Positions 35,141 through 45,149 are shown, counted from the stretch's first letter. The stretch is DNA of 64,000 nt from Coprobacillus cateniformis (GCF_009767585.1 NZ_WSNW01000001.1:1766090-1830089); one strand, 5' to 3'. The notes: generated from the letters alone by a model not told the origin. Translations and numbers: made by a program.

Positions 35141-36865
35141 ATGCTAAAACGTTTGTTTCCTTATGCACAAAAACATCGTAAATACTTGATGCTAGCATGT
35201 GCATGTGTCATTTTGGAGACAGTTTTTGAGTTGGTTATTCCAACATTAATGGCAGATATTATAGATATTGGTGTTGCAAATAGTGACAAAGGATATATTT
35301 TATGGAAAGGTGCCCAAATGATTATCTGTGCTTTATTAGCACTGATTTTAGGAATAATGTATGCTCGTTTTGCTGCAACAGCTGGACAAGGATTTGGAGC
35401 AGAACTTAGAAAAGATGAATTTGAAAGAGTTCAGAATTTCTCATTTGCAAATACTGATCATTTTTCAACGTCATCTTTAATTACTCGTTTAACAAGTGAT
35501 GTGACAATTCTACAGACAGCAATTAGTAATGGAATTCGACCACTTGTACGTGCTCCAGTTATGTTATTAATGGCATTGTTTTTTACTTTTACAATTAATC
35601 CAGAATTGACTATGGTGTTTGTTGTAGTGACACCAATATTGGCTTGCGGACTTTTTGTGATTGTTAGGAAAGTAGGACCGTTATATCGATTAATGCAAGC
35701 AAGCATTGATCAAATCAATACAGTTGTGCAAGAAAATTTAAATGCTATAAGAGTCGTTAAATCTTATGTAAGAGAAGGGTATGAGGAAGAAAAATTTAAA
35801 AAAATGAATATTGCATTAAGAGATAACAGTGAACATGCATTTAGAACATCAGTTTGGAATATGCCACTATTTCAATATGTAATGTATACAACAATTATCT
35901 GCATTCTTTTCTTTGGAGGACAGATGATTTTTGAAGGAGTCATGAAAGTTGGAGAGTTAACAGGTTTTTTAAGTTATGTCATGCAAATTTTAAACTCTTT
36001 GATGATGATTTCAGCAGTTTTTTTAATGTTAACACGTTCTATTGCCAGTTGTGAACGTATTATAGAAGTATTGGATGAAGTTCCTGATATTCATGATCCG
36101 CAAAATAAAGATTTGATTGTTAATAGTGGTGATATTACATTTCACCATGTTTATTTTAAATATAAGACAACAGCTAAAGAATATGTTTTAAGTAATATTG
36201 ATATGCATATTCCAGCAGGTTCAACAATTGGTATTTTAGGTGGAACTGGTTCAGCCAAAACGAGTCTTGTTCAACTTATTCCTAGACTATATGATGTTAG
36301 TGAAGGAGAAGTTCTCATAGATGGTCATAATGTAAAAGAGTATTCTATAGAACATTTAAGAGATAGTGTAGGAATGGTTTTACAAAAAAATGTTCTATTT
36401 AGTGGCACAATTAGAGAAAATCTTTTATGGGGTAATGAACATGCTACAGACGAAGATATTGATTGGGCTTGTCATGTCGCTAGTGTAGATGAATTTATTC
36501 ATCAATTTCCAAAAGGGTATGAAACTGATTTAGGACAAGGAGGAGTCAATGTTTCAGGAGGACAAAAACAACGTTTATGTATTGCAAGAGCGTTATTAAA
36601 GCATCCAAAGGTTTTAATTTTAGATGATTCAACAAGTGCTGTAGATACAGCGACTGAAGCAAATATTCGTGAAGGTCTTGCAACTCTTAAAGAAACAACA
36701 AAGTTGATTATTGCCCAACGAGTATCCTCAATTCAACATGCTGATCAAATCATTATCCTTGATGATGGACATATCAATGCGATTGGAACACATGATGAAC
36801 TTTTAAAGAATAATAGTATCTATCAAGATATTTACTATTCTCAAATGGAAGGAGCTGGTTTATAA
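35141..36865 (+). CDS. ABC exporter half-transporter with degenerate ATP site
   Basis: A 574-residue TMD-NBD protein (six helices, then ATPase from about 335). Walker A is GGTGSAKTS, the signature VSGGQ, and Walker B LILDDSTSAVD, with Asp replacing the catalytic Glu. The H-loop is IIAQRVSS, with Gln in place of His. These changes mark the degenerate-site subunit of heterodimeric exporters such as BmrC or LmrC. The stop overlaps the next start by one base. Its partner is the following gene; together they should form one pump, probably for drugs or lipophilic compounds. Confidence 0.9.
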   Translation: MLKRLFPYAQKHRKYLMLACACVILETVFELVIPTLMADIIDIGVANSDKGYILWKGAQMIICALLALILGIMYARFAATAGQGFGAELRKDEFERVQNFSFANTDHFSTSSLITRLTSDVTILQTAISNGIRPLVRAPVMLLMALFFTFTINPELTMVFVVVTPILACGLFVIVRKVGPLYRLMQASIDQINTVVQENLNAIRVVKSYVREGYEEEKFKKMNIALRDNSEHAFRTSVWNMPLFQYVMYTTIICILFFGGQMIFEGVMKVGELTGFLSYVMQILNSLMMISAVFLMLTRSIASCERIIEVLDEVPDIHDPQNKDLIVNSGDITFHHVYFKYKTTAKEYVLSNIDMHIPAGSTIGILGGTGSAKTSLVQLIPRLYDVSEGEVLIDGHNVKEYSIEHLRDSVGMVLQKNVLFSGTIRENLLWGNEHATDEDIDWACHVASVDEFIHQFPKGYETDLGQGGVNVSGGQKQRLCIARALLKHPKVLILDDSTSAVDTATEANIREGLATLKETTKLIIAQRVSSIQHADQIIILDDGHINAIGTHDELLKNNSIYQDIYYSQMEGAGL

Positions 36866-38721
36866 TGGCAAGACAAATAACGAACGCTAAGCCTAGAGAT
36901 ATGATGAAAACACTCAGTTCTTTTAAAAAATATATGGGGAATCACAAATATGCATTATTAAGTGTTTCATTATTAGTTATCATGAGTACTGGAGTTAATT
37001 TATGGGGAACCTTTCAAATTCGTACAATAGTTAATCATTATATTCTTCCTAGAGACTTTCAGGGGTTAATATCATTTCTTATTTTCATGGCTTGTATTTA
37101 TGCAATAGGGGCAACTTCTACGGCAATATATAAACAACTCATGGTTCATACCTCTCAAAAAATAGTTGAAGAAATGAGACAGGATTTATTTTGTAAAATG
37201 CAAAAGTTACCATTACGATACTTTGATAGCAATGCACACGGGAACATTATGAGTCATTTTACAAATGACTTAGATACTGTTCAGGATGCTTTAAATAATT
37301 GTTTTGATAATTTGATTCAAAGTTTTATTATGATTGTTGGAACACTAATATTAATTTTTATTTTAAATTGGCAACTCTCATTAATTGTATTAGGTTGCAT
37401 GATTGTTATGTATTTTATTATTCAATATTTAAGTCATCGTAGTAAGTATTATTTTACTCATCAACAGGCAGCTATGGGTCAACTTAATGGATTTATTGAA
37501 GAAATGGTTGATGGTGTTAAAGTGGTTAAAGTCTTTAATCATGAACAAAAAAATATAGATGAATTTAATAAGCGAAATCAAGCGTTGCAATATGCTTCAA
37601 CAGAAGCATTAACTTACTCAGGAAGAACAATACCAACAGTTGTCAGTATTTCTTATTTTAACTATGCAGTTGTTGCTTGTGTGGGAGGTTTCTTTACTAT
37701 AGCTGGTATGATGGACTTGGGAAGTTTATCATCATATTTGATTTTTGTAAGGCAGACTGCACAACCAGTTAATCAATTTACACAGCAGTTAAACTTTGTG
37801 TTAGCTGCTATGGCAGGTGCAGAGAGAATATTCGAAATGATGAATGAAATAGAAGAAGTTGATGAAGGACAAGTGACTTTAACACGTGTTAGAGAACGTA
37901 ATGATGTTTTATATGAATGTCAGGAACATACTGGATTATGGGCATGGCGTCATCCTCGACCAGATGGTAGTGTAGAACTTGTTCCATTAAAAGGGGACGT
38001 CCGTTTTCATGATGTTGTGTTTGGCTATGATTCTGAGGTCACAATCTTAAAAGATATCAATCTTTTTGCGAAGCCCGGACAAAAGATTGCTTTTGTTGGA
38101 AGTACTGGAGCAGGAAAAACAACAATTACAAACCTAATTAATCGCTTTTATGATATTCATAGTGGGAGTATTACTTATGATGGAATTGACATTAAACTTA
38201 TCAAGAAGAACGATTTAAGGAAATCTATTTCTATAGTGTTACAAGATACGCATTTATTTACAGGGACAATAGCTGATAATATTCGTTATGGAAAACTTGA
38301 TGCAACTATGGATGAAGTTATAGAGGCAGCAAAGTTGGCGAATGCTCATAGTTTTATCAAACGTTTACCAAATGGCTATGAGACTATGTTAACAGGTGAT
38401 GGAGCAAACTTATCACAAGGTCAACGTCAGTTATTAGCCATTGCACGTGCAGCTATTGCTAATCCACCAGTTCTCATCTTAGATGAAGCGACAAGTTCAA
38501 TAGATACAAGAACTGAAAAGCTTATTGAAAAAGGTATGGACAGACTCATGGAAAACCGTACTGTTTTTGTAATTGCTCATCGATTATCAACAGTCAGAAA
38601 CTCTAATGCTATTATGGTATTGGATCATGGTCAAATTATTGAACGTGGCAGTCATGATGAACTGATTGAACAAAGAGGAAGATATTATCAATTGTATACC
38701 GGTCAGTTTGAATTAGATTAA
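36865..38721 (+). CDS. ABC exporter half-transporter with canonical ATP site
   Basis: A 618-residue partner of the upstream ABC protein. Six membrane helices precede a linker of about 70 residues, with VYECQEHTGLWAW-type insertion near 350, and the NBD. Walker A is GSTGAGKTT, Walker B LILDEATSSID with the catalytic Glu, and the H-loop VIAHRLST. Its signature is LSQGQ rather than LSGGQ. In the heterodimer, this altered signature faces the degenerate Walker site of the partner, matching the BmrD/LmrD type. Ends at a terminator. Confidence 0.9.
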   Translation: MARQITNAKPRDMMKTLSSFKKYMGNHKYALLSVSLLVIMSTGVNLWGTFQIRTIVNHYILPRDFQGLISFLIFMACIYAIGATSTAIYKQLMVHTSQKIVEEMRQDLFCKMQKLPLRYFDSNAHGNIMSHFTNDLDTVQDALNNCFDNLIQSFIMIVGTLILIFILNWQLSLIVLGCMIVMYFIIQYLSHRSKYYFTHQQAAMGQLNGFIEEMVDGVKVVKVFNHEQKNIDEFNKRNQALQYASTEALTYSGRTIPTVVSISYFNYAVVACVGGFFTIAGMMDLGSLSSYLIFVRQTAQPVNQFTQQLNFVLAAMAGAERIFEMMNEIEEVDEGQVTLTRVRERNDVLYECQEHTGLWAWRHPRPDGSVELVPLKGDVRFHDVVFGYDSEVTILKDINLFAKPGQKIAFVGSTGAGKTTITNLINRFYDIHSGSITYDGIDIKLIKKNDLRKSISIVLQDTHLFTGTIADNIRYGKLDATMDEVIEAAKLANAHSFIKRLPNGYETMLTGDGANLSQGQRQLLAIARAAIANPPVLILDEATSSIDTRTEKLIEKGMDRLMENRTVFVIAHRLSTVRNSNAIMVLDHGQIIERGSHDELIEQRGRYYQLYTGQFELD

Positions 38722-38770
38722 AAAGAACTGTAACGAAATAACTAGTAGTTATTTTGTTCAGTTTCTTTTT
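38721..38770 (+). terminator. Terminator of the MarR-ABC operon
   Basis: A long imperfect hairpin starting AAAAAGAACTG and ending CAGTTTCTTTTTG, with AATAACT/AGTTATT in the upper stem and a T-run. Confidence 0.8.
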
Positions 38771-38803
38771 GTTTTGTAACTCTATAGACGAAAAAAATAT
38801 ATA

Positions 38804-38995
38804 TTGGATGGATCATGGTCAGGATACTTTAGTATGCTGAAATATAATGTGGGGCAGTGTGAATCATCATCACAAAAGTGCCATAAATGTGGATATATGA
38901 ATAAGAGGATAAAAGAATTAAGCAATAGGGAGTGGGGGTGTATGCAATGTCAGATAAGAGAGATGTTAATTCAATACTTTCATGTTCCTTGCTAA
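38804..38995 (+). pseudogene. Remnant of an IS200/IS605-type TnpB (OrfB) gene
   Basis: A 63-codon frame whose translation matches the C-terminal zinc-finger part of TnpB/OrfB: SWSGYFSMLKYN, then SSSQKCHKCGYMNKRIKEL, then SNREWGCMQC. The usual spacer between the LEYK and PSSKxC segments is shortened, the terminal DRDxNAA motif is missing, and no transposon ends or guide-RNA region are visible. A decayed mobile-element relic. The rest of the intergenic stretch up to 39282 shows no gene. Confidence 0.6.
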
Positions 38996-39282
38996 CTTTT
39001 GTTTATTATTCATCACAAATTTGAATTTCTTAAAATTTCTTTAATTCAAGTATATAGATTTTTGAAAAGAAGTTAAGAGTAAAAAATGATTCATTTAAAT
39101 CAAACAATGCTTCCTGATGATTTGACAAGTCATTTCCTTTTATTTTATATTATTCTTATTTTATCAACAGAAAATGATACAACCTATTAGTATACGTCAC
39201 CAATATACCAGTTGTAAATGAGTATTGGAAAAATTATAATAAAATTGAATTTATAAAATGTTATGAAAGTGACTGAAGTATA
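38996..39282. other. Gene-free leader before the phosphorelay operon
   Basis: AT-rich with no credible ORF. TTGGAAAAATTATAATAAAA near 39225 contains a TATAAT but no well-spaced -35. The following gene has only a weak Shine-Dalgarno site (GAAGTATAATG). Confidence 0.4.
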
Positions 39283-40938
39283 ATGGATAAACAAAAAATA
39301 TTAATTGTAGATGATTCAGAAATGAATAGAGATCTACTCGTTGAAATTCTTAAAAATCAGTATGATATTGTAGAAGCAAATAATGGTGCTGAAGCAATTA
39401 CAATTCTTTCACAGCAAAGAAAAGACTTTTCACTATTACTGTTAGATATTTTTATGCCTGAAATGGATGGATTTGAAGTTTTAACTTATATAAACAAATA
39501 TCATTGGGATGATAACCTTGCTGTTATTATGATTTCTGCTGATAATTCTCCTTCTAATATTAAGCGTGCTTATGATTTGGGGGCATTTGATTATATCAGT
39601 CGACCCTTTGATTCAACAATTGTCCATCGTCGTATTTCAAATACAATGCTTCTATATGCGAGACAGCATTATCTTGAAAAGATTATAACACAACAGTTTC
39701 ATGAACAGGAAAAAAATAACAAACTGATGATTTCAATTTTATCTCATATTGTTGAATTCCGTAATGGTGAAAGCGGTCTACACATATTACGTGTTAATGC
39801 CATTACTAATCTTTTATTAAAAAAGCTGATACAACAAACTGATCAATATGTTTTATCTGAGACAGATATTGCTTTAATTAGTACAGCATCATCTCTCCAC
39901 GATATTGGAAAGATATCAATATCAAGTTCTATTTTGAATAAACCTGCTCGTTTGACTGATCAAGAGTTTGAAGTTATTAAAACCCATCCTATAATTGGAG
40001 CAAAAATGTTGCAGGACTTACCTACTGAACAACAAGAATCTCCCCTTGTTAGTGTTGCCTATGAAATATGTCGATGGCATCATGAGAGATATGATGGTAG
40101 TGGATATCCTGATGGATTAAAAGGAGATGAAATTCCAATAGCAGCACAAGTCGTTGCTTTAGCAGATGTTTATGATGCATTAACAACAGAAAGATGTTAT
40201 AAAGAAGCTTATTCACATAATCAAGCACTAAAAATGATCTTAAGGGGTGAATGTGGGGCTTTTAATCCTATTCTTTTACAATGTTTAATAAATATTTCAG
40301 ATATGCTTGAAACTGAATTGAAAAATGTAGCAAAGATTCAGCCAACACCTCAAAATATTAGAAATATGATTGAAAAGAAAAATATTAATGGAATCCTTGA
40401 TAGAAATAAAGATCCCTTATCATACGAAAAAACATTGCATTTGTTATACACTGATCCTCTAACTGGAGTATACAATCGTCGATATTATGATGAACATTTT
40501 GTCAATCAACAAGATATTGAAAATATGGTTGTCATCGATATTGATAATTTCAAATCTATAAATGATTCTTATGGCCATTATGTTGGAGATTGTGTTATAC
40601 AAAAAATAGCAAAAACAATAGTATCATGTGTCCGAAAGATAGATACTGTCATTCGCTATGGTGGAGATGAATTCATTATTATATTCTGTTGTATTCCATC
40701 TGATTTATTTAAGAAACGATTAAAGATTATACGTACTTCAGTAAATATGCTAGAATTTGATGAATGTCCAAACATTTGTGTATCAATAAGTATGGGTGGG
40801 ATTTATAAAACGGATAATCCAATAAAACTATTTAAAATTGCTGATGATTTTATGTATAAAGCAAAAAATAAAAAAAATAAAGGAATCGTGGCTATTTATG
40901 ATGACAAAAAAATTATGAGAGAAAGTGAGGAAATATAA
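39283..40938 (+). CDS. Response regulator REC-HD-GYP-GGDEF (c-di-GMP output)
   Basis: A 551-residue cytoplasmic output protein. Receiver domain 1-120 has phospho-acceptor Asp55 in LLLLDIFMP. The HD-GYP domain (about 145-330) has HDIGK near 206 and HHERYDGSGYP near 265, the signatures of cyclic-di-GMP phosphodiesterase. The GGDEF domain (about 385-545) has DPLTGVYNRRYYD and an intact RYGGDEF near 461. Both opposing activities look catalytically competent, so phosphorylation may switch between making and degrading cyclic di-GMP. It is followed closely by an Hpt and a hybrid kinase gene, suggesting a dedicated phosphorelay. Confidence 0.92.
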   Translation: MDKQKILIVDDSEMNRDLLVEILKNQYDIVEANNGAEAITILSQQRKDFSLLLLDIFMPEMDGFEVLTYINKYHWDDNLAVIMISADNSPSNIKRAYDLGAFDYISRPFDSTIVHRRISNTMLLYARQHYLEKIITQQFHEQEKNNKLMISILSHIVEFRNGESGLHILRVNAITNLLLKKLIQQTDQYVLSETDIALISTASSLHDIGKISISSSILNKPARLTDQEFEVIKTHPIIGAKMLQDLPTEQQESPLVSVAYEICRWHHERYDGSGYPDGLKGDEIPIAAQVVALADVYDALTTERCYKEAYSHNQALKMILRGECGAFNPILLQCLINISDMLETELKNVAKIQPTPQNIRNMIEKKNINGILDRNKDPLSYEKTLHLLYTDPLTGVYNRRYYDEHFVNQQDIENMVVIDIDNFKSINDSYGHYVGDCVIQKIAKTIVSCVRKIDTVIRYGGDEFIIIFCCIPSDLFKKRLKIIRTSVNMLEFDECPNICVSISMGGIYKTDNPIKLFKIADDFMYKAKNKKNKGIVAIYDDKKIMRESEEI

Positions 40939-40939
40939 T

Positions 40940-41302
40940 ATGAACCTAAGAGAATGTTATATGAAGCTTGATGGAAATTATGATGAGGTCGTTCAGAGAT
41001 TACAAAATGAGTATATAGTGGAGAAATTTATGTTCAAGTTTTTAAAAGATAAAAGTTTTAATTTCTTAAAAATTTCTATCCAGAATGAAAACTATGAAGA
41101 TGCACATCGCTATGTTCACACTATCAAAGGAATTTGTCAAAATCTTTCATTTTCTAAGTTATATGAAAGCAGTCATCAAATGACAAATGAATTCAAAAAT
41201 AATAATTATAAAAAAGCCCTTGATTTAATGCCCCAATTATCAAAAGACTATTATCAAATAATTGATGCTATTAATGAATATCAAATGTTTAAGGAGAAGT
41301 AA
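40940..41302 (+). CDS. Stand-alone histidine phosphotransfer (Hpt) protein
   Basis: A 120-residue helical protein with the Hpt signature AHRYVHTIKGICQNL (phosphorylatable His60). The start is ATG 40940, with GTGAGG about 9 bases upstream and overlapping the end of the response regulator gene; the ATG 15 bases earlier lacks a Shine-Dalgarno. It should shuttle phosphate between the receiver domains of the adjacent hybrid kinase and the REC domain of the HD-GYP/GGDEF protein. Confidence 0.85.
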   Translation: MNLRECYMKLDGNYDEVVQRLQNEYIVEKFMFKFLKDKSFNFLKISIQNENYEDAHRYVHTIKGICQNLSFSKLYESSHQMTNEFKNNNYKKALDLMPQLSKDYYQIIDAINEYQMFKEK

Positions 41303-41307
41303 CAAGA

Positions 41308-43866
41308 ATGGGTAGCATTAAAACAAATAATCATATAACTCGCTTTCTTACTCGTAGTTTTATTTTGCTTATTCTGTTTAGCACAATTATATTTTTCTTG
41401 TTAGGGGTATTCATGAACCAAAAAAGTAATGAAAGTATATATAAAATAGGCGAAATTTATATGTCTAGCATGAATAAAGAAATCTCTAAAAACTTTGAAA
41501 ACGTTATTAAATTACGTTTTGAGCAAGTGGCAGGTATTGTTTCTACGGTTTCAAAAGAAAACAATGATTTACAAGAAATCTATGAAGAATTGGCTTATAG
41601 GGCAGAAATCAGAGGATTTGAACATTTATCAATATGTGCTAGCGATGGTACTTTTGAAACAATTTATGGAAAAGCAATATCTCCTAATAATCCATTGCCT
41701 TTCGTAGATGCCTTAAAAAATGGTCAGCAACGAGTTGCTGTTGGTACTGATGCTAATGGGAATGAACTTGTTTTGTTTGGGATTAATGCTGATTATCCTA
41801 TGCAAAACAATAAAAAATGTACTGGTTTAGTGGTAGCTATTTCTTTGAAGTATATCACAGAATTTCTTTCTTTGGATAATGAAGGGGATGAGACATATTA
41901 TCATATTATTAGATCCGATGGTAGTTTTGTTATTCGTAACTCTAACACTGACTTATGGGAGTCATTTGATGTAATCCAAAAGCAACACAATTTTGAAAAA
42001 GTTGATTCATCAAAAAAAACTCTTCTTGAAGGACTTGATAAAGCACTTCAAAATAATAAAGATTATACAAAAATGATTAAAATTAATGGTCAATATCATC
42101 AAGTTTATGTCACATCTTTACCTTATTCTGAATGGCATTTAGTCGCAGTTATGCCGTTTGAAATGTTAGGATTTATCATAGATGATCTAGGTATCCAACG
42201 TGTTGGCACGACAGTACTTGCTTGTGCTGCTATATTGATTCTTTTTATACTCATTTTCCAACGCTTTTTCGTTATGACAAAATTACAATTGCAAGAATTG
42301 GAGAAAGCACGTGAAACCGCTATAGAAGCGAATAAGGCCAAAAGTGAATTTTTAGCAAATATGAGTCATGATATCCGCACACCTATGAATGCTATTGTAG
42401 GAATGACAGCAATAGCAACAGCACATATAGATAATCAAGAACAAGTTAAAAACTGTTTGAAAAAAATCACACTATCAAGTAAGCATTTATTAGGACTCAT
42501 AAATGATGTTTTAGACATGTCTAAAATTGAAAGTGGTAAGTTATCTTTAACTATGGAAGCAATTTCATTGAAAGAGGTTGTTGAAGGTATTATCATTATT
42601 ATGCAACCGCAGGTAAAAGCAAAAAAACAGAAATTCGGTATACATATTGAGGATATTTCAACAGAAAATGTATGGTGTGATGGTGTCCGTTTAAATCAAG
42701 TCTTATTAAATCTTTTATCTAATGCAACTAAGTTTACACCAGATGGTGGTTCTATAGATTTCTCTCTTTTAGAAGAAGAATCTCCAAAAGGTGAGAACTA
42801 TGCTCGTATTCATATCATTGTTAAGGATGACGGAATAGGTATGACTCCAGCATTTTTAGAAAAAATATATGAATCCTATAGTCGGGCAGATGGAAGGAGA
42901 ATACATAAAACTGAAGGGGCCGGTTTAGGTATGGCAATCACAAAATATATTGTCGATGCAATGGAAGGAACTATTGATGTACAGAGTGAACTCGGAAAAG
43001 GAACGGAGTTTCATATCGTTTTAGATTTTGAAAAAGTATTGACGATGGAAATGGATATGGTTTTACCGCCTTGGAATATGTTGATTGTTGATGATGATAA
43101 ATTATTCTGTGAGAGTGCTATAAAAACATTAGATTCTATTGGTATTAAAGCTGAATGGACATTAAGTGGAGAAGACGCTATAGATCTAGTTATTCAACAT
43201 CATAAAAAAAGAAATGATTATCAAATTATCTTATTGGATTGGAAACTACCAGATATGGATGGTATTCAAATTGCTAGAGAAATTCGACATAATTTAGGAG
43301 GGGACATCCCTATTTTACTCATTTCTGCATATGATTGGAGCGAATTTGAGATAGAAGCTCGTGAAGCCGGTATTAATGGATTTATTTCAAAACCTCTATT
43401 TAAATCAACTTTATTTTATGGTTTACGCCAATATATGGGTATTGATTCAATGCAAGAGCAAGTATTGAATCAAAATATTGACATATCTGGACATCGTATC
43501 TTACTTGCCGAAGATAATGAACTTAACTGGGAAATTGCAAGAGAAATATTATCTGATATGGGTATGGAATTGGAATGGGCTGAAGATGGTGAAATATGTC
43601 TTCAGAAGTTCCAAGAATCACCAGAAGGATATTATGATGCTATTCTTATGGATATTCGTATGCCTCGTATGACAGGTTATGATGCGACTAAAGCAATTCG
43701 ATCATTAGAGCGTTCAGATGCATCAGTTATTCCAATTATTGCAATGACAGCAGATGCTTTCTCTGAAGATATTGAAAAATGTTTAGAGTGCCAAATGAAT
43801 GCTCATATAGCAAAACCTATTGATATTAAAGAACTCACTCGATTATTGAAGAAATATTTAATATGA
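41308..43866 (+). CDS. Hybrid sensor histidine kinase with two receiver domains
   Basis: An 852-residue membrane kinase. Transmembrane helices near 18-38 and 298-316 flank a ~260-residue extracellular sensor region (Cache-like, with RSDGSFVIR-type segment). HisKA follows with NMSHDIRTPMN (His354), then HATPase with NLLSNATKFT, DDGIGM and GAGLGMAI. Two C-terminal receivers follow: REC1 (Asp644 in LLDWKLPDMDG) and REC2 (Asp782 in LMDIRMPRMTG). The layout His-Asp-Asp plus a separate Hpt and response regulator fits a multi-step phosphorelay. The signal is unknown. Confidence 0.9.
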   Translation: MGSIKTNNHITRFLTRSFILLILFSTIIFFLLGVFMNQKSNESIYKIGEIYMSSMNKEISKNFENVIKLRFEQVAGIVSTVSKENNDLQEIYEELAYRAEIRGFEHLSICASDGTFETIYGKAISPNNPLPFVDALKNGQQRVAVGTDANGNELVLFGINADYPMQNNKKCTGLVVAISLKYITEFLSLDNEGDETYYHIIRSDGSFVIRNSNTDLWESFDVIQKQHNFEKVDSSKKTLLEGLDKALQNNKDYTKMIKINGQYHQVYVTSLPYSEWHLVAVMPFEMLGFIIDDLGIQRVGTTVLACAAILILFILIFQRFFVMTKLQLQELEKARETAIEANKAKSEFLANMSHDIRTPMNAIVGMTAIATAHIDNQEQVKNCLKKITLSSKHLLGLINDVLDMSKIESGKLSLTMEAISLKEVVEGIIIIMQPQVKAKKQKFGIHIEDISTENVWCDGVRLNQVLLNLLSNATKFTPDGGSIDFSLLEEESPKGENYARIHIIVKDDGIGMTPAFLEKIYESYSRADGRRIHKTEGAGLGMAITKYIVDAMEGTIDVQSELGKGTEFHIVLDFEKVLTMEMDMVLPPWNMLIVDDDKLFCESAIKTLDSIGIKAEWTLSGEDAIDLVIQHHKKRNDYQIILLDWKLPDMDGIQIAREIRHNLGGDIPILLISAYDWSEFEIEAREAGINGFISKPLFKSTLFYGLRQYMGIDSMQEQVLNQNIDISGHRILLAEDNELNWEIAREILSDMGMELEWAEDGEICLQKFQESPEGYYDAILMDIRMPRMTGYDATKAIRSLERSDASVIPIIAMTADAFSEDIEKCLECQMNAHIAKPIDIKELTRLLKKYLI

Positions 43867-43989
43867 TGTCTGAGAAGGGATTTTATGGATTTAAACGATT
43901 AAGCTTATATATGTAATACTTACCCACTAGACAACATAAATGGAGATTTTAGATAAGTATAAAAGTTTATCATTAAAATTTAAATCTTT

Positions 43990-44016
43990 AACGGGGTAGT
44001 CATACCCCGTTTTATA
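43990..44016 (+). terminator. Terminator of the phosphorelay operon
   Basis: AACGGGGTA-GTCA-TACCCCGTT, a perfect 9-bp GC-rich stem followed by TTTAT, about 120 bases after the kinase stop. Confidence 0.85.
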
Positions 44017-44026
44017 TTCATTAATA

Positions 44027-44174
44027 ATTACAAATACATATTTTTGCAGTGAATGTCTATTATGCCAATATAATAAAGTATAATTTGCTTTTCATCAGCA
44101 ATTCTATCCTGAGCTATATTCATCATATCAGCAACACTCATTTCATCATATAAGGCAAGAATTGATTGTGATTG
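44027..44174 (-). pseudogene. Possible gene remnant on the minus strand
   Basis: A 48-codon minus-strand frame with protein-like composition (ILALYDEMSVADMMNIAQDR, then IADEKQIILYYIG) but no start or Shine-Dalgarno site, and bounded by stops. It may be a decayed gene fragment; the rest of 43867-44284 shows only a terminator. Low certainty. Confidence 0.25.
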
Positions 44175-44284
44175 CTAAATAATGTTTTGAATACAAATTA
44201 AATTTTTATTTTATCATTTTTATTTACAAATAGAATATATAAAAATATAATAAGCAAAAAGAAGGGGAATAAGGGGGAATAAAC

Positions 44285-45073
44285 ATGATAGATGGTCATA
44301 TGCATTTAGAAAATGGTCCGCTTACAAAAGAATATGTATTAGAATTTGTTGAAGAAGCACATAAAAAAGGAATTGATAAAATTCAAATCTTAGATCATAC
44401 ACACCGCTTTATTGAGTTTGAACCTATTTATATGGAACTTAAGGATTATGAGGTCCAAAAAACATGGTTAGAAAATAAAAAGATGAAATTCAAGGACCAT
44501 CTTGCTGATTTTGTTAATTTGATGGAAGATGTCAAGGCAATGGATTTGCCTATAAAAGTAACATATGGATTAGAAGTATGTTATGTTCCACAACATGAAG
44601 AATTCATTAGAAATATTTTATCACAATACCATTTTGATTTTCTAGTAGGGGCTATTCATTCTATCGATGGAATATTATATGATATGGGATTTTCAAAAGC
44701 TTTACTATGGGATAAATATGATGTTAATCATATTTATAAAAGATATTATGAATTGATATTTCAATTAATTGAATCTGATTTATTTACTCAACTTGCACAT
44801 CCAGATACAATTAAATTATTTGAAATTTATCCAACATATGACTTAAAACCAACATATCAGAGATTATCTGAACTTTTAAATGAACATCATATGAAAGCAG
44901 AAAATAATACAGGTTGTTATTATAGGTATAATCATCCAGATAAAGGCTTGTCTGATGAACTTTTAGAAAACTTTAAAAAAAATCATGTACAATTAATTAC
45001 TGCTTCTGATGCACATAAACCTGCTGATGTTGGAAGTTATATAAAGGATGCAGAAGAAAGAAATAAAATTTAG
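44285..45073 (+). CDS. PHP-domain phosphatase (HisJ/histidinol-phosphatase-like)
   Basis: A 262-residue PHP-superfamily metal-dependent hydrolase. Metal-ligand motifs: MIDGHMHLE at the N-terminus (HxH), LDHTHRFIEFEPIY, GLEVCYVPQHEEF, GAIHSIDGI, LAHPDTIKLF and TASDAHKPADVG. This set is typical of the histidinol phosphate phosphatase HisJ family, but no his genes are nearby and many members act on other phosphate esters. AAGGGGGAA precedes the ATG. A terminator overlaps the stop codon, so it is monocistronic. Confidence 0.8.
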   Translation: MIDGHMHLENGPLTKEYVLEFVEEAHKKGIDKIQILDHTHRFIEFEPIYMELKDYEVQKTWLENKKMKFKDHLADFVNLMEDVKAMDLPIKVTYGLEVCYVPQHEEFIRNILSQYHFDFLVGAIHSIDGILYDMGFSKALLWDKYDVNHIYKRYYELIFQLIESDLFTQLAHPDTIKLFEIYPTYDLKPTYQRLSELLNEHHMKAENNTGCYYRYNHPDKGLSDELLENFKKNHVQLITASDAHKPADVGSYIKDAEERNKI

Positions 45074-45099
45074 CATATATTTGATATATGCTTTTTTGT
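45073..45099 (+). terminator. Terminator after the PHP phosphatase gene
   Basis: GCATATA/TATATGC stem with a 5-base loop, followed by six T; it begins at the last base of the stop codon. Confidence 0.8.
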
Positions 45100-45149
45100 T
45101 TGCTTCAAAGTTGTTTTGCCTACAATAATGAAAGAAGGAGGTTAAAATA

